Assembly (NCBI GenBank): GCA_017442185.1
Contig: JAFSAT010000040.1
Span: 1 to 64,000 of the forward strand
Source: Bacteroidaceae bacterium
Lineage (GTDB): Bacteria; Bacteroidota; Bacteroidia; Bacteroidales; Bacteroidaceae
DNA length: 64,000 nucleotides
Direction of reading: 5' to 3'
Shown here: piece by piece, positions 25,363-35,742 of the stretch
Layout: each line of letters opens with the position of its first letter
How positions within the stretch are numbered: position 1 is the stretch's first letter
Notes under the pieces: model-generated
What the model was told of the DNA's origin: nothing
Seen by the model: only the letters and a program-made list of their open reading frames with translations
Database searches by the model: none
Program-made: the position numbers and the translations under genes

Positions 25363-26784
25363 ATGAGAAAACCAACAAAAAAAGATATTGTAAAACTATC
25401 AATAGCGCTCACACTGTATCTGCTGTTCCTATTATGGGTAAGGAGCTGGTGGGGGCTCATTCTCATACCCTTCATAGTAGACAACTACATTACGAAGTTT
25501 ATCCCTTGGGGCTGGTGGAAAAATTCAAAAAACAGCGCTCTGCGCGGTATCATGAGCTGGGTGGATGCAATTGTATTTGCACTTGTAGCCGTATACTTTG
25601 TCAACCTATATCTGTTTCAAAATTATGTAATCCCCACATCGTCGCTCGAAAAATCGTTGCTCGTGGGCGATTATCTGTTTGTGAGCAAAGCCAACTACGG
25701 CCCTCGAAAGCCGCAAACACCCTTGAGCATGCCTCTCACTCAACACACCATGCCTTTGACCGGAGGAAAAAGCTATATAGATGCCATACAGTGGGACTAT
25801 GAGCGTGTGCCCGGCATCGAAGATATAAAGCTCAACGACATTGTGGTGTTCAACTATCCGGCAGGTGACACAGCAACAACCAACCCACAGGTAATAGACT
25901 ACTATGCCGACTGTTACGCCATAGGAGCGCAACGCTATCCCAATAACCCGAACATGGACAGCCTCAGCCCCGAGCGCCGTCGGGCCATATATGACCTTTA
26001 CTATGCCGCAGGACGCGAATATATCGAGCAGAATCCGCAGATTTTCGGCAAAAAGCTGTGGCGACCGGTTGACCGCCGCGAGAATTATGTGAAACGTTGC
26101 GTAGGAATGCCCGGCGATATTCTCGAAATAAAAGACAAACAGATATACCTGAACGGCAAGCCAAACAAACAACCCACAAACGTGCAACACAACTATTGGG
26201 TAACATTCAAAAGCCCTCTGCCCGAGCGCCTGCGACGTGAGCTTCAAATAAGCAAAGAAGACCTGCAACGCTCCTATGGCGGCAGGCATCTGCTCCCACT
26301 CACCGAGACGGCATACAAAAAGCTTTCAACATACACAAAGACTGTATCTTCAATAGAGCCGTTCCAAAGCAACACCACCGAGGAGATATACCCACTTAAC
26401 GGTTACACAAAATGGACCGCCGACAATTACGGCCCTCTGTGGATTCCCAAGCGCGGCGAGAGCATAGAGCTGACACTCGAGAATCTGCCTGTTTATGAGC
26501 GCCCCATTGCCGTTTATGAGGGCAACGACCTGATGGTAAAAGATGGCAAGATATATATAAACGGCAAAGAGTCTTCGAGCTACACATTCAAGATGGACTA
26601 CTATTGGATGATGGGCGACAATCGCCACAACAGTGCCGACTCGCGCTATTGGGGCTTTGTTCCCGAAGACCATATCGTGGGCAAGCCTCTGTTCATTTGG
26701 CTATCCTTAGACAAAGACCGCGGCTGGTTCGACGGTAAGATACGTTGGAACCGCCTGTTCCGCAGTGTAGACAGTTTCAAATGA
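25363..26784 (+). CDS. lepB: Signal peptidase I
   Basis: LepB cleaves signal peptides at the outer face of the inner membrane. The protein is 473 residues, much longer than the E. coli type, as is usual in Bacteroidota. Two membrane segments lie at about 14-48 and 63-85. The catalytic serine is in the stretch I-P-T-S-S-L-E near residue 93, the general-base lysine in Y-V-K-R-C-V-G-M-P-G-D, and box E reads G-D-N-R-H-N-S-A-D-S-R. Large insertions before and after the lysine box account for the extra length. The stop codon overlaps the start of the WbqC gene. Confidence 0.95.
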   Translation: MRKPTKKDIVKLSIALTLYLLFLLWVRSWWGLILIPFIVDNYITKFIPWGWWKNSKNSALRGIMSWVDAIVFALVAVYFVNLYLFQNYVIPTSSLEKSLLVGDYLFVSKANYGPRKPQTPLSMPLTQHTMPLTGGKSYIDAIQWDYERVPGIEDIKLNDIVVFNYPAGDTATTNPQVIDYYADCYAIGAQRYPNNPNMDSLSPERRRAIYDLYYAAGREYIEQNPQIFGKKLWRPVDRRENYVKRCVGMPGDILEIKDKQIYLNGKPNKQPTNVQHNYWVTFKSPLPERLRRELQISKEDLQRSYGGRHLLPLTETAYKKLSTYTKTVSSIEPFQSNTTEEIYPLNGYTKWTADNYGPLWIPKRGESIELTLENLPVYERPIAVYEGNDLMVKDGKIYINGKESSSYTFKMDYYWMMGDNRHNSADSRYWGFVPEDHIVGKPLFIWLSLDKDRGWFDGKIRWNRLFRSVDSFK

Positions 26785-27422
26785 TAATCACACATCCACT
26801 ATACATAGCTCCCATACCTCTTTATGTGCATCTGTATGCACATAAAGAGGTGTTTATTGACGGCGACTCTTCATTTGTGAAGCAAACTTTCAGAAACCGC
26901 GCCACAATAGCCACAGAGAATGGAACACAGACTCTGACGATTCCTGTTATTCACGATGGCCGACAGCCGATGCGCGATGTACGCATCAGCGAGCATGGTA
27001 ATTGGCGCCACCTGCATTGGAATGCCTTGGCAAGTGCTTATCGCAAAAGCCCGTTCTTCGACTATTATGCCGACGACTTTGCGCATTTCTACGAAGAGCG
27101 TAACGGCTTTCTCATGGACTTTAACCTGCGCCTGCACCACATGGTTTGCGAGCTTATGAATCTTGAGCACACATGCTCCATTCTTGATAAAAGTGCGATG
27201 GAAAGGGAGAAAAACAATATAACCGACCTTCGCTGTTTGGCTGAACCAAAGTGCATCGCCGACGCTCCTCAGCCACACACAGCCCCTTATTATCAGGTGT
27301 TTGCCTTGCGCAATGGCTTTATAAAGAATATGAGCATTGTGGATTTGCTTTTTAACATGGGCCCGGAGGCGCTTCTGGTGCTTAGAGACACATGTAACAA
27401 CGCAAAGACTGCACTGTTATAA
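26781..27422 (+). CDS. WbqC-like family protein
   Basis: A protein of 213 residues matching the WbqC-like family, found next to polysaccharide or envelope genes and thought to take part in glycan modification, although its chemistry is not established. Its beta/alpha N-terminus M-I-I-T-H-P-L-Y-I-A-P-I and the block R-N-R-A-T-I are characteristic. I use the ATG at 26781, which overlaps the lepB stop (ATGA), instead of an in-frame upstream non-ATG start inside lepB. The C-terminus includes L-F-N-M-G-P-E-A, seen in Bacteroidota members. It ends at a strong bidirectional terminator facing sdhB. Confidence 0.85.
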   Translation: MIITHPLYIAPIPLYVHLYAHKEVFIDGDSSFVKQTFRNRATIATENGTQTLTIPVIHDGRQPMRDVRISEHGNWRHLHWNALASAYRKSPFFDYYADDFAHFYEERNGFLMDFNLRLHHMVCELMNLEHTCSILDKSAMEREKNNITDLRCLAEPKCIADAPQPHTAPYYQVFALRNGFIKNMSIVDLLFNMGPEALLVLRDTCNNAKTALL

Positions 27423-27443
27423 ACAGGTGGTTGTCACCAAACT

Positions 27444-27491
27444 ATCAACAAAAGAAATCCTCCGGTTTGCCGGAGGATTTCTTTTGTTGAT
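27444..27491. terminator. Bidirectional terminator between wbqC-like gene and sdhB
   Basis: A perfect 22-bp inverted repeat (27444-27465 and 27470-27491) with loop TTTG. Its core is CCTCCGG/CCGGAGG, and the outer A and T runs supply U tracts in both directions for the convergent genes. Confidence 0.9.
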
Positions 27492-27511
27492 TATGCAAAT
27501 TGTGAAATTTA

Positions 27512-28267
27512 TCAATCGCTCAATTTTGCTTTGATAAATTCACGATTCAAACGGGCAATATTGCTGATGGAGATACATTTGGGGCACTCTGCTTCGCAAG
27601 CACGTGTGTTGGTGCAGTTACCGAATCCAAGCTCGTCCATCTTGGCCACCATGGATTTTGCACGACGGGCAGCCTCAACCTGTCCTTGGGGAAGCAGGGC
27701 AAATTGGCTTACCTTGGCCGATACAAAAAGCATTGCCGAACCGTTCTTACATGCAGCCACACATGCACCGCAACCAATGCAGGCTGCTGCATCCATAGCC
27801 TCTTCGGCAATATCCTTGCCAATGGGTATTGCGTTGGCATCGGGAATACCGCCGGTGTTGATGGACACGTAGCCGCCGGCCTGCTGTATCTTGTCAAATG
27901 CCGAACGGTCGATCATAAGGTCGCGAATAACGGGGAACGCTGCCGAGCGCCAAGGCTCAACGGTTATAGTGTCGCCATCGTTGAAGCGACGCATATAGAG
28001 CTGGCATGTGGTTGCTCCTGTTGCGGGGCCGTGGGGATGACCGTTTACGTAGAGCGAGCACATTCCGCATATTCCCTCGCGGCAATCGTGGTCGAATACT
28101 ATGGGTTCTTCACCCTTATTTACGAGCTCTTCGTTAAGGATGTCGAGCATCTCAAGAAACGAAGTATCACCCGGAATATCTTTCATCGGATAGGTCACAA
28201 ACTTACCTTGCTCTTTGGGACCTCTCTGACGCCATACTTTCAAATTAAAACTGATATTCTTGTCCAT
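27512..28267 (-). CDS. sdhB: Succinate dehydrogenase/fumarate reductase iron-sulfur subunit
   Basis: The 251-residue electron-transfer subunit carries a plant-type 2Fe-2S site (C-R-E-G-I-C-G-M-C, with the last Cys in T-T-C-Q-L-Y) and two bacterial ferredoxin clusters ([11 protein letters not shown], and C-T-N...E-C-P-K-C). It links the SdhA flavin to the SdhC haems. In Bacteroidota this complex mainly works as a menaquinol:fumarate reductase in anaerobic succinate formation. It is the last gene of the sdhC-sdhA-sdhB operon, 19 bases after sdhA, and ends at the shared terminator. Confidence 0.95.
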   Translation of the reverse strand: MDKNISFNLKVWRQRGPKEQGKFVTYPMKDIPGDTSFLEMLDILNEELVNKGEEPIVFDHDCREGICGMCSLYVNGHPHGPATGATTCQLYMRRFNDGDTITVEPWRSAAFPVIRDLMIDRSAFDKIQQAGGYVSINTGGIPDANAIPIGKDIAEEAMDAAACIGCGACVAACKNGSAMLFVSAKVSQFALLPQGQVEAARRAKSMVAKMDELGFGNCTNTRACEAECPKCISISNIARLNREFIKAKLSD

Positions 28268-28286
28268 TGTTACAATCTTTTTTCAA

Positions 28287-30245
28287 TTAGTTCTTGTAGT
28301 TACGTGTCTGTACCTTGATATATTGGTAGTTGAGATCCTCCTTGAGAAGTTCAGGCTCGTTGCCTTCGCCGGTGTACTTCCAGCATGCAACGTATGAAAA
28401 ATCGGCGTCGTTGCGCTTTGCCTCGCCCTCTTCGGTTTGATGTTCTTCGCGGAAGTGACCGCCGCAAGACTCTTCGCGGTTCAATCCGTCGTAAGCCATC
28501 AACTTGCCTATCTCAATGAAGTCGAGCAGACGGAGTGCCTTTTCAAGCTCTATGTTCAGCGAATTTGCCTCACCGGGGATGCGCAGGTCGCTCCAGAATG
28601 TCTTTTCAACCTCTTTGAGCTTCTCGATGGCGGTCTTGAGTGACTTTTCGGTACGTGCCATACCCACATACTCCCACATCACGTGGCCAAGCTCTTTGTG
28701 GATGGAGTCTACACTACGTTTACCCTTTATGGCCATCAACTTGGCAATCTTGTCGGTTACAGCCTTTTCAGCTGCCACAAATTCGGGGGCGTCGGTGCTG
28801 AAACGGGGTACTTGAATCTGGTCGCTCAGATAGTTCTGCATTGTGTAGGGAAGCACGAAATAACCATCGGCGAGACCTTGCATGAGGGCCGATGCTCCAA
28901 GGCGGTTGGCACCATGGTCGCTGAAGTTTGCCTCTCCGATTGCAAAAAGACCGGGTATTGAGGTCTGAAGCTCGTAGTCGACCCATATACCACCCATTGT
29001 ATAGTGGATGGCGGGATATATCATCATTGGCTCTTCGTAGGGGCTTACGTCGGTAATCTCCTCGTACATGTCAAAGAGGTTTCCGTAGCGCTGTTTAACA
29101 ACCTCTTTACCCAAACGTTGTATGGCATATTTAAAGTCAAGGAATACGGCAAGACCGGTGTTGTTTACACCGAATCCCTTGTCGCAACGCTCTTTTGCTG
29201 CACGTGATGCAACGTCGCGGGGAACAAGGTTACCGAACGCGGGATAACGACGCTCAAGATAGAAGTCGCGATCTTCGTCGGGTATGTCGCTTGCTTTCTT
29301 TTTGCCCTCTTGAAGTGCCTTTGCATCCTCTATTTTCTTGGGAACCCATATACGTCCGTCGTTACGAAGAGACTCTGACATAAGTGTCAACTTAGACTGT
29401 TTGTCACCGTGAACGGGGATACATGTGGGGTGAATCTGTGCAAAGCAGGGGTTGGCAAAGTAGGCTCCCTTGCGGTAGCACTGAAGGGCTGCCGAACCGT
29501 TGCTTCCCATTGCATTTGTAGAGAGGAAGAATGTGTTTCCGTAACCACCAGTTGCAATAACCACTGCGTGTGCTGCAAAACGCTCTATTTTACCTGTAAC
29601 AAGGTTACGCGCGATGATACCGCGTGCACGACCGTCAATAATAACAACATCGAGCATTTCGTAACGAGTATACAGCTTAACCTTGCCCAAGTTCACTTGA
29701 TAGTTCAATGCCGAGTAAGCACCAAGAAGGAGCTGCTGACCGGTCTGTCCGCGAGCATAGAATGTACGGGATACCTGTGCTCCACCGAACGAACGGTTTG
29801 CAAGCAGACCGCCATATTCGCGTGCAAAGGGAACACCTTGTGCCACGCATTGGTCGATGATGGCACCCGACACCTCGGCCAAACGATGAACGTTTGCTTC
29901 GCGTGCACGATAGTCGCCACCCTTTATTGTATCGTAGAAAAGACGGTAAACAGAGTCGCCATCATTCTGATAGTTCTTTGCAGCGTTTATACCACCCTGG
30001 GCTGCAATCGAGTGCGCACGACGAGGTGAGTCCTGTATACAGAAGTTGAGCACGTTGAAACCCATGGCACCCAACGATGCGGCTGCCGATGCTCCGGCAA
30101 GACCTGTACCCACAACTATAATATCGAGGTTACGCTTGTTAGCAGGGTTCACCAACTTTTGGTGTGCCTTATAGTTGGTCCACTTCTCAGCCAACGGACC
30201 CTCAGGAATTTTTGAATTCAGTTTTTCTGAACTAATCTTAGCCAT
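28287..30245 (-). CDS. sdhA: Succinate dehydrogenase/fumarate reductase flavoprotein subunit
   Basis: A 652-residue catalytic subunit that interconverts fumarate and succinate. The FAD-binding start is [11 protein letters not shown] (46-56). The region of covalent flavin attachment appears as [12 protein letters not shown]. Later blocks H-P-T-C-I-P (substrate side), M-G-G-I-W-V-D and [10 protein letters not shown] (FAD and active-site end) are intact. The C-terminal helical domain is complete. It lies 39 bases downstream of sdhC and 19 before sdhB. The length and the single-haem-subunit operon fit type B SQR/QFR of Bacteroidota. Confidence 0.96.
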   Translation of the reverse strand: MAKISSEKLNSKIPEGPLAEKWTNYKAHQKLVNPANKRNLDIIVVGTGLAGASAAASLGAMGFNVLNFCIQDSPRRAHSIAAQGGINAAKNYQNDGDSVYRLFYDTIKGGDYRAREANVHRLAEVSGAIIDQCVAQGVPFAREYGGLLANRSFGGAQVSRTFYARGQTGQQLLLGAYSALNYQVNLGKVKLYTRYEMLDVVIIDGRARGIIARNLVTGKIERFAAHAVVIATGGYGNTFFLSTNAMGSNGSAALQCYRKGAYFANPCFAQIHPTCIPVHGDKQSKLTLMSESLRNDGRIWVPKKIEDAKALQEGKKKASDIPDEDRDFYLERRYPAFGNLVPRDVASRAAKERCDKGFGVNNTGLAVFLDFKYAIQRLGKEVVKQRYGNLFDMYEEITDVSPYEEPMMIYPAIHYTMGGIWVDYELQTSIPGLFAIGEANFSDHGANRLGASALMQGLADGYFVLPYTMQNYLSDQIQVPRFSTDAPEFVAAEKAVTDKIAKLMAIKGKRSVDSIHKELGHVMWEYVGMARTEKSLKTAIEKLKEVEKTFWSDLRIPGEANSLNIELEKALRLLDFIEIGKLMAYDGLNREESCGGHFREEHQTEEGEAKRNDADFSYVACWKYTGEGNEPELLKEDLNYQYIKVQTRNYKN

Positions 30246-30284
30246 AATATATATGTTTTATTATTCTACATTATTAATAAATGC

Positions 30285-30965
30285 TTAGCAGCAGGGGCAG
30301 ATGGCTGAAACCACAACTACGGCTGCAAAACCGAGGATGATGAGAGTGGTAACAATGTTACCGATGCAACGCCAACGACCGAACCAAACTTTATTGTTCC
30401 AACCCAATGTCTGAAGAGCGCTCCAGAAACCATGTGTAAGGTGGAACCACAGAGCTGCAAGCCAAACTATGTATGCTGCAACATAAACAGGGTTGGCAAA
30501 AGTTGAAGCAATGTGATATGCACCATCTGCCGCATACGTTACATCAACATTGGCGCCTACCATGTGCATAACCTCAACAAGCTGCATCTTAGCCCAGAAG
30601 TTGAAAAGGTGCAGGCCTAAGCCCAAAAGAACAATAATTCCGAGAGCAAACATATTTTGCGATGCCCACTCTACCTCTTTAGGTCGCTTCTTGTCGGCAT
30701 AATCCTGAGTGCCGCGAGCCTTCTTATTCTGAATTGTAAGAATGAAAGCATATACAAAATGCACAACTACAAGAGCGGCAAGGCCCGCTGTTGCAACCAA
30801 TGCATACCAGTTTGCTCCCAAGAACTCACAAATCATGTTGTAGGCCTCGCCACTGACAAGCGCAACCAAGTTCATTGACATGTGGAAAAGCAGAAAGAGA
30901 ATGAGGGCAAGACCCGACACACTCATAATTACCTTCTTTCCCACAGAAGAATTAAGTAACCACAT
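30285..30965 (-). CDS. sdhC: Succinate dehydrogenase/fumarate reductase cytochrome b subunit (type B)
   Basis: A 226-residue membrane anchor with five predicted helices (about 13-35, 54-78, 100-118, 150-172 and 198-220). Conserved histidines in F-H-M-S-M-N, V-V-H-F-V-Y and F-H-L-T-H-G-F-W are the likely axial ligands of two b haems. It connects the complex to menaquinol. It is the first gene of sdhCAB, and a minus-7 box at 31037-31044 gives a leader of about 65 bases. Cytochromes of this type belong to the Bacteroides/Wolinella class that has one large haem subunit. Confidence 0.93.
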   Translation of the reverse strand: MWLLNSSVGKKVIMSVSGLALILFLLFHMSMNLVALVSGEAYNMICEFLGANWYALVATAGLAALVVVHFVYAFILTIQNKKARGTQDYADKKRPKEVEWASQNMFALGIIVLLGLGLHLFNFWAKMQLVEVMHMVGANVDVTYAADGAYHIASTFANPVYVAAYIVWLAALWFHLTHGFWSALQTLGWNNKVWFGRWRCIGNIVTTLIILGFAAVVVVSAICPCC

Positions 30966-31036
30966 AATAAATTGATATTAAATTATTTAATGAATAAAAT
31001 GATTAAAATTCAAACTTATACACCTTTTACAATTAG

Positions 31037-31068
31037 CAAAAATAAAGTTTTTTTATGAAAATAACCAA
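31037..31068 (-). promoter_or_regulatory. Promoter of sdhCAB
   Basis: On the minus strand TTGG (31065-31068), a 20-base spacer and TATTTTTG (31037-31044) fit the consensus with one change in the minus-33 box. Confidence 0.5.
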
Positions 31069-31107
31069 TTGTGACGAAAAAAATGTTTAATATTTAGTAA
31101 CGGTTTA

Positions 31108-31247
31108 AGAAGCTGTTTAAATTTATATCGCTAAATTTTCAAATAGAGCGAAAAAGAGATAAACAGACATTTTGTATATAAAAAATAGCAAAACGAACAA
31201 TACAGTTTCTCTTAAGAAAATATTTTTAAGAAATTTAAACAACTTCT
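31108..31247. repeat. Palindromic dispersed element between sdhC and the SEL1-protein gene
   Basis: Exact arm AGAAGCTGTTTAAATTT at 31108-31124 and inverse arm AAATTTAAACAACTTCT (one mismatch) at 31231-31247. It is 140 bp long. Its right part is homologous to the reverse complement of the element at 21610-21717, and it has about 30 extra bases in the middle. The gap 30966-31383 otherwise holds only the two divergent promoters. Confidence 0.8.
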
Positions 31248-31274
31248 AATACTTCACATTTTATAATAGGAGAC

Positions 31275-31306
31275 TTTGTTTATATCGTTTCTTTTGTTTA
31301 ATTTTG
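31275..31306 (+). promoter_or_regulatory. Promoter of the four-gene exported cluster
   Basis: TTTG (31275-31278), a 20-base spacer and TAATTTTG (31299-31306) give a full consensus match, pointing at the SEL1-protein gene. Confidence 0.65.
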
Positions 31307-31383
31307 CACAATAATATATAAAAATCATAAATACAGCCATTTCTTATATGGCAAAAAGGATGTCGCTCACTAAAAAACAAAGC

Positions 31384-33648
31384 ATGAAAATCATAATATC
31401 AACATTGATTGCTCTGCTATGTTGCACACAAGTTACAGCTCAGCAGGGCATTACTCGCGACAAATTGCTGAGAATGTACTATAAGGCAAACACAGCAATG
31501 GAGAACGGGCAGGATAGCATTGCCGAGGCAACCTTAAAGGAGATTATAAAAGAGGTACCCTACTATTCGGCTCCCTATCTGAAACTTGCACAATTATACG
31601 ACGGCAAAAGAGCCGACAGCCTATATCTGCAAGCCTCGATACTCATGTACCGTAAATTTGTTGATATAGAACTAAATAACGAAAAGCGCAACGAAGCTCT
31701 TGCCCGCCTTTACGAACTTGAGGAACAGATTGGAGCACCACATTTCGCCGAATATTCCGAAACAGCGGAATACACCCCCGACAACAGCAACATGATACCC
31801 GGGAGCGAAGAGGAGATTGAACAAATCATAGAATTCAAAGGCGAAGAGATACAATTTACCATAGAAATACCCGAAGAGCAGGAAAAGCAGCCTGAGACAA
31901 ACAGTCAGGCAAAACAAGACGAGGTTATCATAGAGCAAGTACCAATGGAAATAGAGATAAACATACCATTGGGAGAGGGAGTGACTGATACCCCATCGGA
32001 AAACCAAGAGCCTGTTGCAGAGCCGGAACCAACAGCAGAAACAAAAGAACCTCAACCCGATGCGACAACCCCCATGCCGGAGCACATGCTCATACCCGTA
32101 ATACCTGAAAACACATACAAAAAAGCAATAACAGCCTCCACAATGGAGAGCAGTAAAATTATCGGACGATGGGTTTCAGGCAGCAGAATGCCCAACGGAC
32201 GCGAGACGTGGATACTCGATATTACACAAATAGACGACATGCTGCGTATCACACTCAACAACAATTCCGGAGTATTCTTAGCACCCGAATTAGAGGAGAC
32301 AATAAAGCAGAAAGCTGAAAATATGTTCAATTTCCGCGGCTACAAGTTGCACAACCTCACATACAGCAACCACATAAGCTACGCGATGGACGAATACTAC
32401 GGCAGCGACATCAGTAGCGAGACAATGGAACTCTTTGCGGCAAGCCTTGAGCAGCAAACCGTACAAGGAGCCATAAAGAACAACCGTCTGCAATACACCT
32501 ACAAGATAAGCGAATCCTATACCCCCGACGATACAAAATACGAAAAAGAGAAAAACATCTGGCAAAAACTATCATCGGGGCTCGGGCATCTGTTAGGAGC
32601 AAGATTCGGAGCACTGATAGCAAGCACAAGCTCCGACATAATGACATACAAACGAGAAAACGACAAATTCATAAAGATTGAAGGCACACTAACCTTCAGC
32701 ATGGCAATGGCCAACTGCGGAATGCGCGGACGCTGCTACGAAACTATCACACACGTCAACAGCGAAGGCATAAAACGTGAAAAACAGAATAACATATTCA
32801 ACTGCTCATTCTACAAAGTCCCCGAAGGTTATGCAGGCAGCGACACATACATGAGCTCAAAAGATGCACAGCAAATAGAAAGAGAAAAAGCACTGTTGAA
32901 AGAGAGCGAGAAAAAATATCGTGATAACCCCGGCACACTGCACTACCTGAGAGGAATTGCCGAAACCTACGGAATAGGCGAGGCCGATTCAGGAATAACC
33001 CCCAACTACATAAACGGACTGAAAAACTTTGTAAGAGCAGCTGAACATGGCAACAAAGATGCACTCGCCTTAGTGGCTTCGCTCTACTACGACCTATCCA
33101 TGAATCAGCAATACAGCAACAGCCAGAGACGCAACTACCAAACACTTGCCGAAAAATGGAGCAACAAGCTGAAAGATTCGGATAAATGCCAATACAACAT
33201 GATAATGGCAAGCTACCATCTTATATACCACAAATTCAATAAATACAACGAAGCGATAAGACTTTACAAAGAAGCCATCGACACATACGACAGCAACGAA
33301 GCGCGTCTGACACTTGCCGATATATACCTATCAGGCTCGCCCATGCAAAAGAAAGAGGGCCTGCTGCTCCTTGAAAAAGCAATAGAGGCCAACTACACTC
33401 CGGCCATATTGAGAATGGCACAATACCACAAAGAGAACAATCCCGAGATGTTTATATCACTGTGCGAAAAAGCCCTCACACTTGGCGACAACAACGCCAA
33501 TAACATGCTTGCACTTGCCTATCTTCAGGGCATAGGCGTAGAGCAAGACTACATAAAATCAAACGAGCTGCACAACACATACAAAGCCGGCTCAAAACAG
33601 CCTTGGATTGAAATATTCGACTCTAACGGATTGACATACCACGAATAA
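31384..33648 (+). CDS. Exported SEL1/TPR repeat protein of unknown function
   Basis: A protein of about 754 residues. The start at 31384 (M-K-I-I-I-S-T-L-I-A-L-L) gives a standard signal peptide ending V-T-A-Q; an upstream in-frame ATG at 31348 would add 12 residues. TPR-like helices cover about 25-110, and a Glu/Pro-rich linker spans about 120-235. A central domain of about 200 residues has no name I recognise. The C-terminal third (about 520-750) has SEL1-like helical repeats such as A-L-A-Y-L-Q-G-I-G-V. It is probably a periplasmic or outer-membrane scaffold. It leads a four-gene cluster of exported proteins ending at the TIR gene. Confidence 0.8.
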   Translation: MKIIISTLIALLCCTQVTAQQGITRDKLLRMYYKANTAMENGQDSIAEATLKEIIKEVPYYSAPYLKLAQLYDGKRADSLYLQASILMYRKFVDIELNNEKRNEALARLYELEEQIGAPHFAEYSETAEYTPDNSNMIPGSEEEIEQIIEFKGEEIQFTIEIPEEQEKQPETNSQAKQDEVIIEQVPMEIEINIPLGEGVTDTPSENQEPVAEPEPTAETKEPQPDATTPMPEHMLIPVIPENTYKKAITASTMESSKIIGRWVSGSRMPNGRETWILDITQIDDMLRITLNNNSGVFLAPELEETIKQKAENMFNFRGYKLHNLTYSNHISYAMDEYYGSDISSETMELFAASLEQQTVQGAIKNNRLQYTYKISESYTPDDTKYEKEKNIWQKLSSGLGHLLGARFGALIASTSSDIMTYKRENDKFIKIEGTLTFSMAMANCGMRGRCYETITHVNSEGIKREKQNNIFNCSFYKVPEGYAGSDTYMSSKDAQQIEREKALLKESEKKYRDNPGTLHYLRGIAETYGIGEADSGITPNYINGLKNFVRAAEHGNKDALALVASLYYDLSMNQQYSNSQRRNYQTLAEKWSNKLKDSDKCQYNMIMASYHLIYHKFNKYNEAIRLYKEAIDTYDSNEARLTLADIYLSGSPMQKKEGLLLLEKAIEANYTPAILRMAQYHKENNPEMFISLCEKALTLGDNNANNMLALAYLQGIGVEQDYIKSNELHNTYKAGSKQPWIEIFDSNGLTYHE

Positions 33649-33664
33649 AAAGCACAAGAACGCG

Positions 33665-34741
33665 ATGAAAAGAATTGCAACATTAGCAATAATATCAATA
33701 ACCCTGATTATCACAGCAAACGCACAAAGCAAGATACAAGCCGAGATAATAGAGGCTCTCGGATTGCCGGCAAGTGAATATCGGGAAGAAACACTCAACG
33801 CACCCTCCATAAAAAAAGAGATAACCGTTGAGTATGACAAAAACGGCGAACTTTTGCACATAGGCGTAAACATATTCGGAAAAAGAATGAAGCAACAATA
33901 TGCCACCCCTATATGCAATTTCATAGAACGACTGTTGCTCGAACTATGTATAAAAGAGAAAGAGACACAAGCAGCGTCGCACCTGAACGCCAAAAGAATT
34001 GAAATATTATACAATGGAATCCCCTATGGAAAGAGCGGTTTCAGAAACATAAACAGTATGCTCGGGCAGATGACCGACATCACCACATTCACATCCTCGC
34101 ACAATGGAAAGATGTACCATGCTCACATGGAATATGGTGCCAACAGCATAGATTTCAGTTTTCCGGCATCAAGAGAACTGATTCAAGGAACAGACAAAAA
34201 AGAGGCCGACGAAGCCATAGCACGCCTGCTTCGCGGCAACTTAGAGCCACGCAAATACACAAAATCATACGAAGCACAAAAAAAGAGTGGAGCACTATAC
34301 ATAAGTTATAGCAAACATTTCATGCTCGACTCAATAAACAACCAAATATTTTTAGAGAAAAAAAACAGCTCTTACACACCCGTGTATAACAAAAAGTACA
34401 CAATGGAGAGCATAAAAAACACATTCACTGGCGCCTGCCCCACAAACCTGAAACTGAATGTCAGCCACAAGGTGTTCAACAAAAACTTAAAATACACAAT
34501 ACCCTTAGAGAAAATATTCTCGGCATTTGAGAAAGATTACGAATGTTTCACAGCCGTCAGCGAAACGGGCAAAGGACAAATTGAGGTAATGACCATATTC
34601 CTGAATAACGACTGCAACTATATACACATGCTTATAACAAAAATCTCCAAAGAGAATTTTTGGAAACATGGCATCACTGCTGAAGCCATTTTGCACAGCA
34701 ACATACCACAACACAACATAAAAGACCTGTTGAAAAAATAA
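33665..34741 (+). CDS. Exported protein of unknown function
   Basis: A 358-residue protein with a clear signal peptide (M-K-R-I-A-T-L-A-I-I..., cleavage after T-A-N-A near 20). The mature part is rich in Lys, Glu and Asn, with mixed alpha/beta character and no cysteine pair, lipobox or enzyme motif that I recognise. It starts 16 bases after the SEL1-protein gene and ends 16 bases before the next gene, so it is cotranscribed in the exported cluster. I give no function. A fold prediction would be the first useful test. Confidence 0.75.
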   Translation: MKRIATLAIISITLIITANAQSKIQAEIIEALGLPASEYREETLNAPSIKKEITVEYDKNGELLHIGVNIFGKRMKQQYATPICNFIERLLLELCIKEKETQAASHLNAKRIEILYNGIPYGKSGFRNINSMLGQMTDITTFTSSHNGKMYHAHMEYGANSIDFSFPASRELIQGTDKKEADEAIARLLRGNLEPRKYTKSYEAQKKSGALYISYSKHFMLDSINNQIFLEKKNSSYTPVYNKKYTMESIKNTFTGACPTNLKLNVSHKVFNKNLKYTIPLEKIFSAFEKDYECFTAVSETGKGQIEVMTIFLNNDCNYIHMLITKISKENFWKHGITAEAILHSNIPQHNIKDLLKK

Positions 34742-34757
34742 TAAAACAACATAAATC

Positions 34758-35738
34758 ATGAGAAAGAAAGGATTATTACTAATTGCAACCATGCTGCTAT
34801 CAATGACAGCACATGCACAGCTCGACCTTGTGACAGTCGAGATAACCGACGGCATTAGCGACACAACCCTTAAAGAGACCATCGAAAGCAATGCCACAAT
34901 TTTGATAAGCGAGTTTAATCGCACCATTATGGAAGGCGGCAAGCCCAAGCTGCCAAAAAGCATTTGCAGCAAAGAGACAACAGAAGATATTCTGAAAATG
35001 TGGAAGTCGAGCCCAATGTCGTGCCCCGTTTCAAGCATAAAGGAGAAACTGCTGTCAAGCCCCGGAGGTTACCAAATTCGTAATATCCCCATCACTTTGA
35101 TGAATGCCCCCGACGACAAAGCCGACCAAGACCTTGTAATAAACTTCACCAACACCGGCGAGATTGACAACGTGATGATAGCCATCGACGAGAACCGCTA
35201 CCTCGACGTGATAAGCGCCAACATATCGGTAAACGACCTGTCGCGCCGTCAGATAATTGTAGACTTCGTAGAGAACTTCAGAACAGCATACAACAGAAAA
35301 GATATCAATTTTCTTAACTCGGTATTCAGCGACAACGCCCTCATAATCACCGGAAAAGTAATAAAAGTAAAGAAAAATTCAGATATGGCCGGCAGTCTGA
35401 TGAGCCAAGAAAAAGTGATATATCAGAAACAGAGCAAGGCGCAATATCTCGAAAATCTAAAACGTTGTTTCAAAAGAAACAAATATATCGACATAACTTT
35501 CGACAGCCTCGAAGTGCTCAGACATCCACGCTACGATGACATCTACGGAGTAAATCTAAAGCAATATTGGAATTCCAGCACATATAGCGACATTGGCTAT
35601 GTATTCCTGCTCATCGACTTCAAGGATGACGCACAGCCCTGCATACAGGTGCGCACATGGCAACCCGAAAAATACAACGGCAAACAGATAAACCGAAACG
35701 AGATATTCACACTAAGTTCATTCAATATAAAACGATAA
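34758..35738 (+). CDS. Exported protein with possible NTF2-like C-terminal domain
   Basis: A 326-residue protein with a signal peptide ending A-H-A-Q at 21. Residues about 25-165 are an unnamed alpha/beta region. The C-terminal half begins with a helix and the run F-R-T-A-Y-N-R-K-D-I-N-F-L-N-S-V-F-S (about 180-197), followed by D-N-A-L-I-I-T-G and several beta strands. That order resembles the cone-shaped NTF2/SnoaL fold, but this is inferred from the pattern alone. It lies in the four-gene exported cluster, five bases before the next gene. Confidence 0.72.
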   Translation: MRKKGLLLIATMLLSMTAHAQLDLVTVEITDGISDTTLKETIESNATILISEFNRTIMEGGKPKLPKSICSKETTEDILKMWKSSPMSCPVSSIKEKLLSSPGGYQIRNIPITLMNAPDDKADQDLVINFTNTGEIDNVMIAIDENRYLDVISANISVNDLSRRQIIVDFVENFRTAYNRKDINFLNSVFSDNALIITGKVIKVKKNSDMAGSLMSQEKVIYQKQSKAQYLENLKRCFKRNKYIDITFDSLEVLRHPRYDDIYGVNLKQYWNSSTYSDIGYVFLLIDFKDDAQPCIQVRTWQPEKYNGKQINRNEIFTLSSFNIKR

Positions 35739-35742
35739 AAAC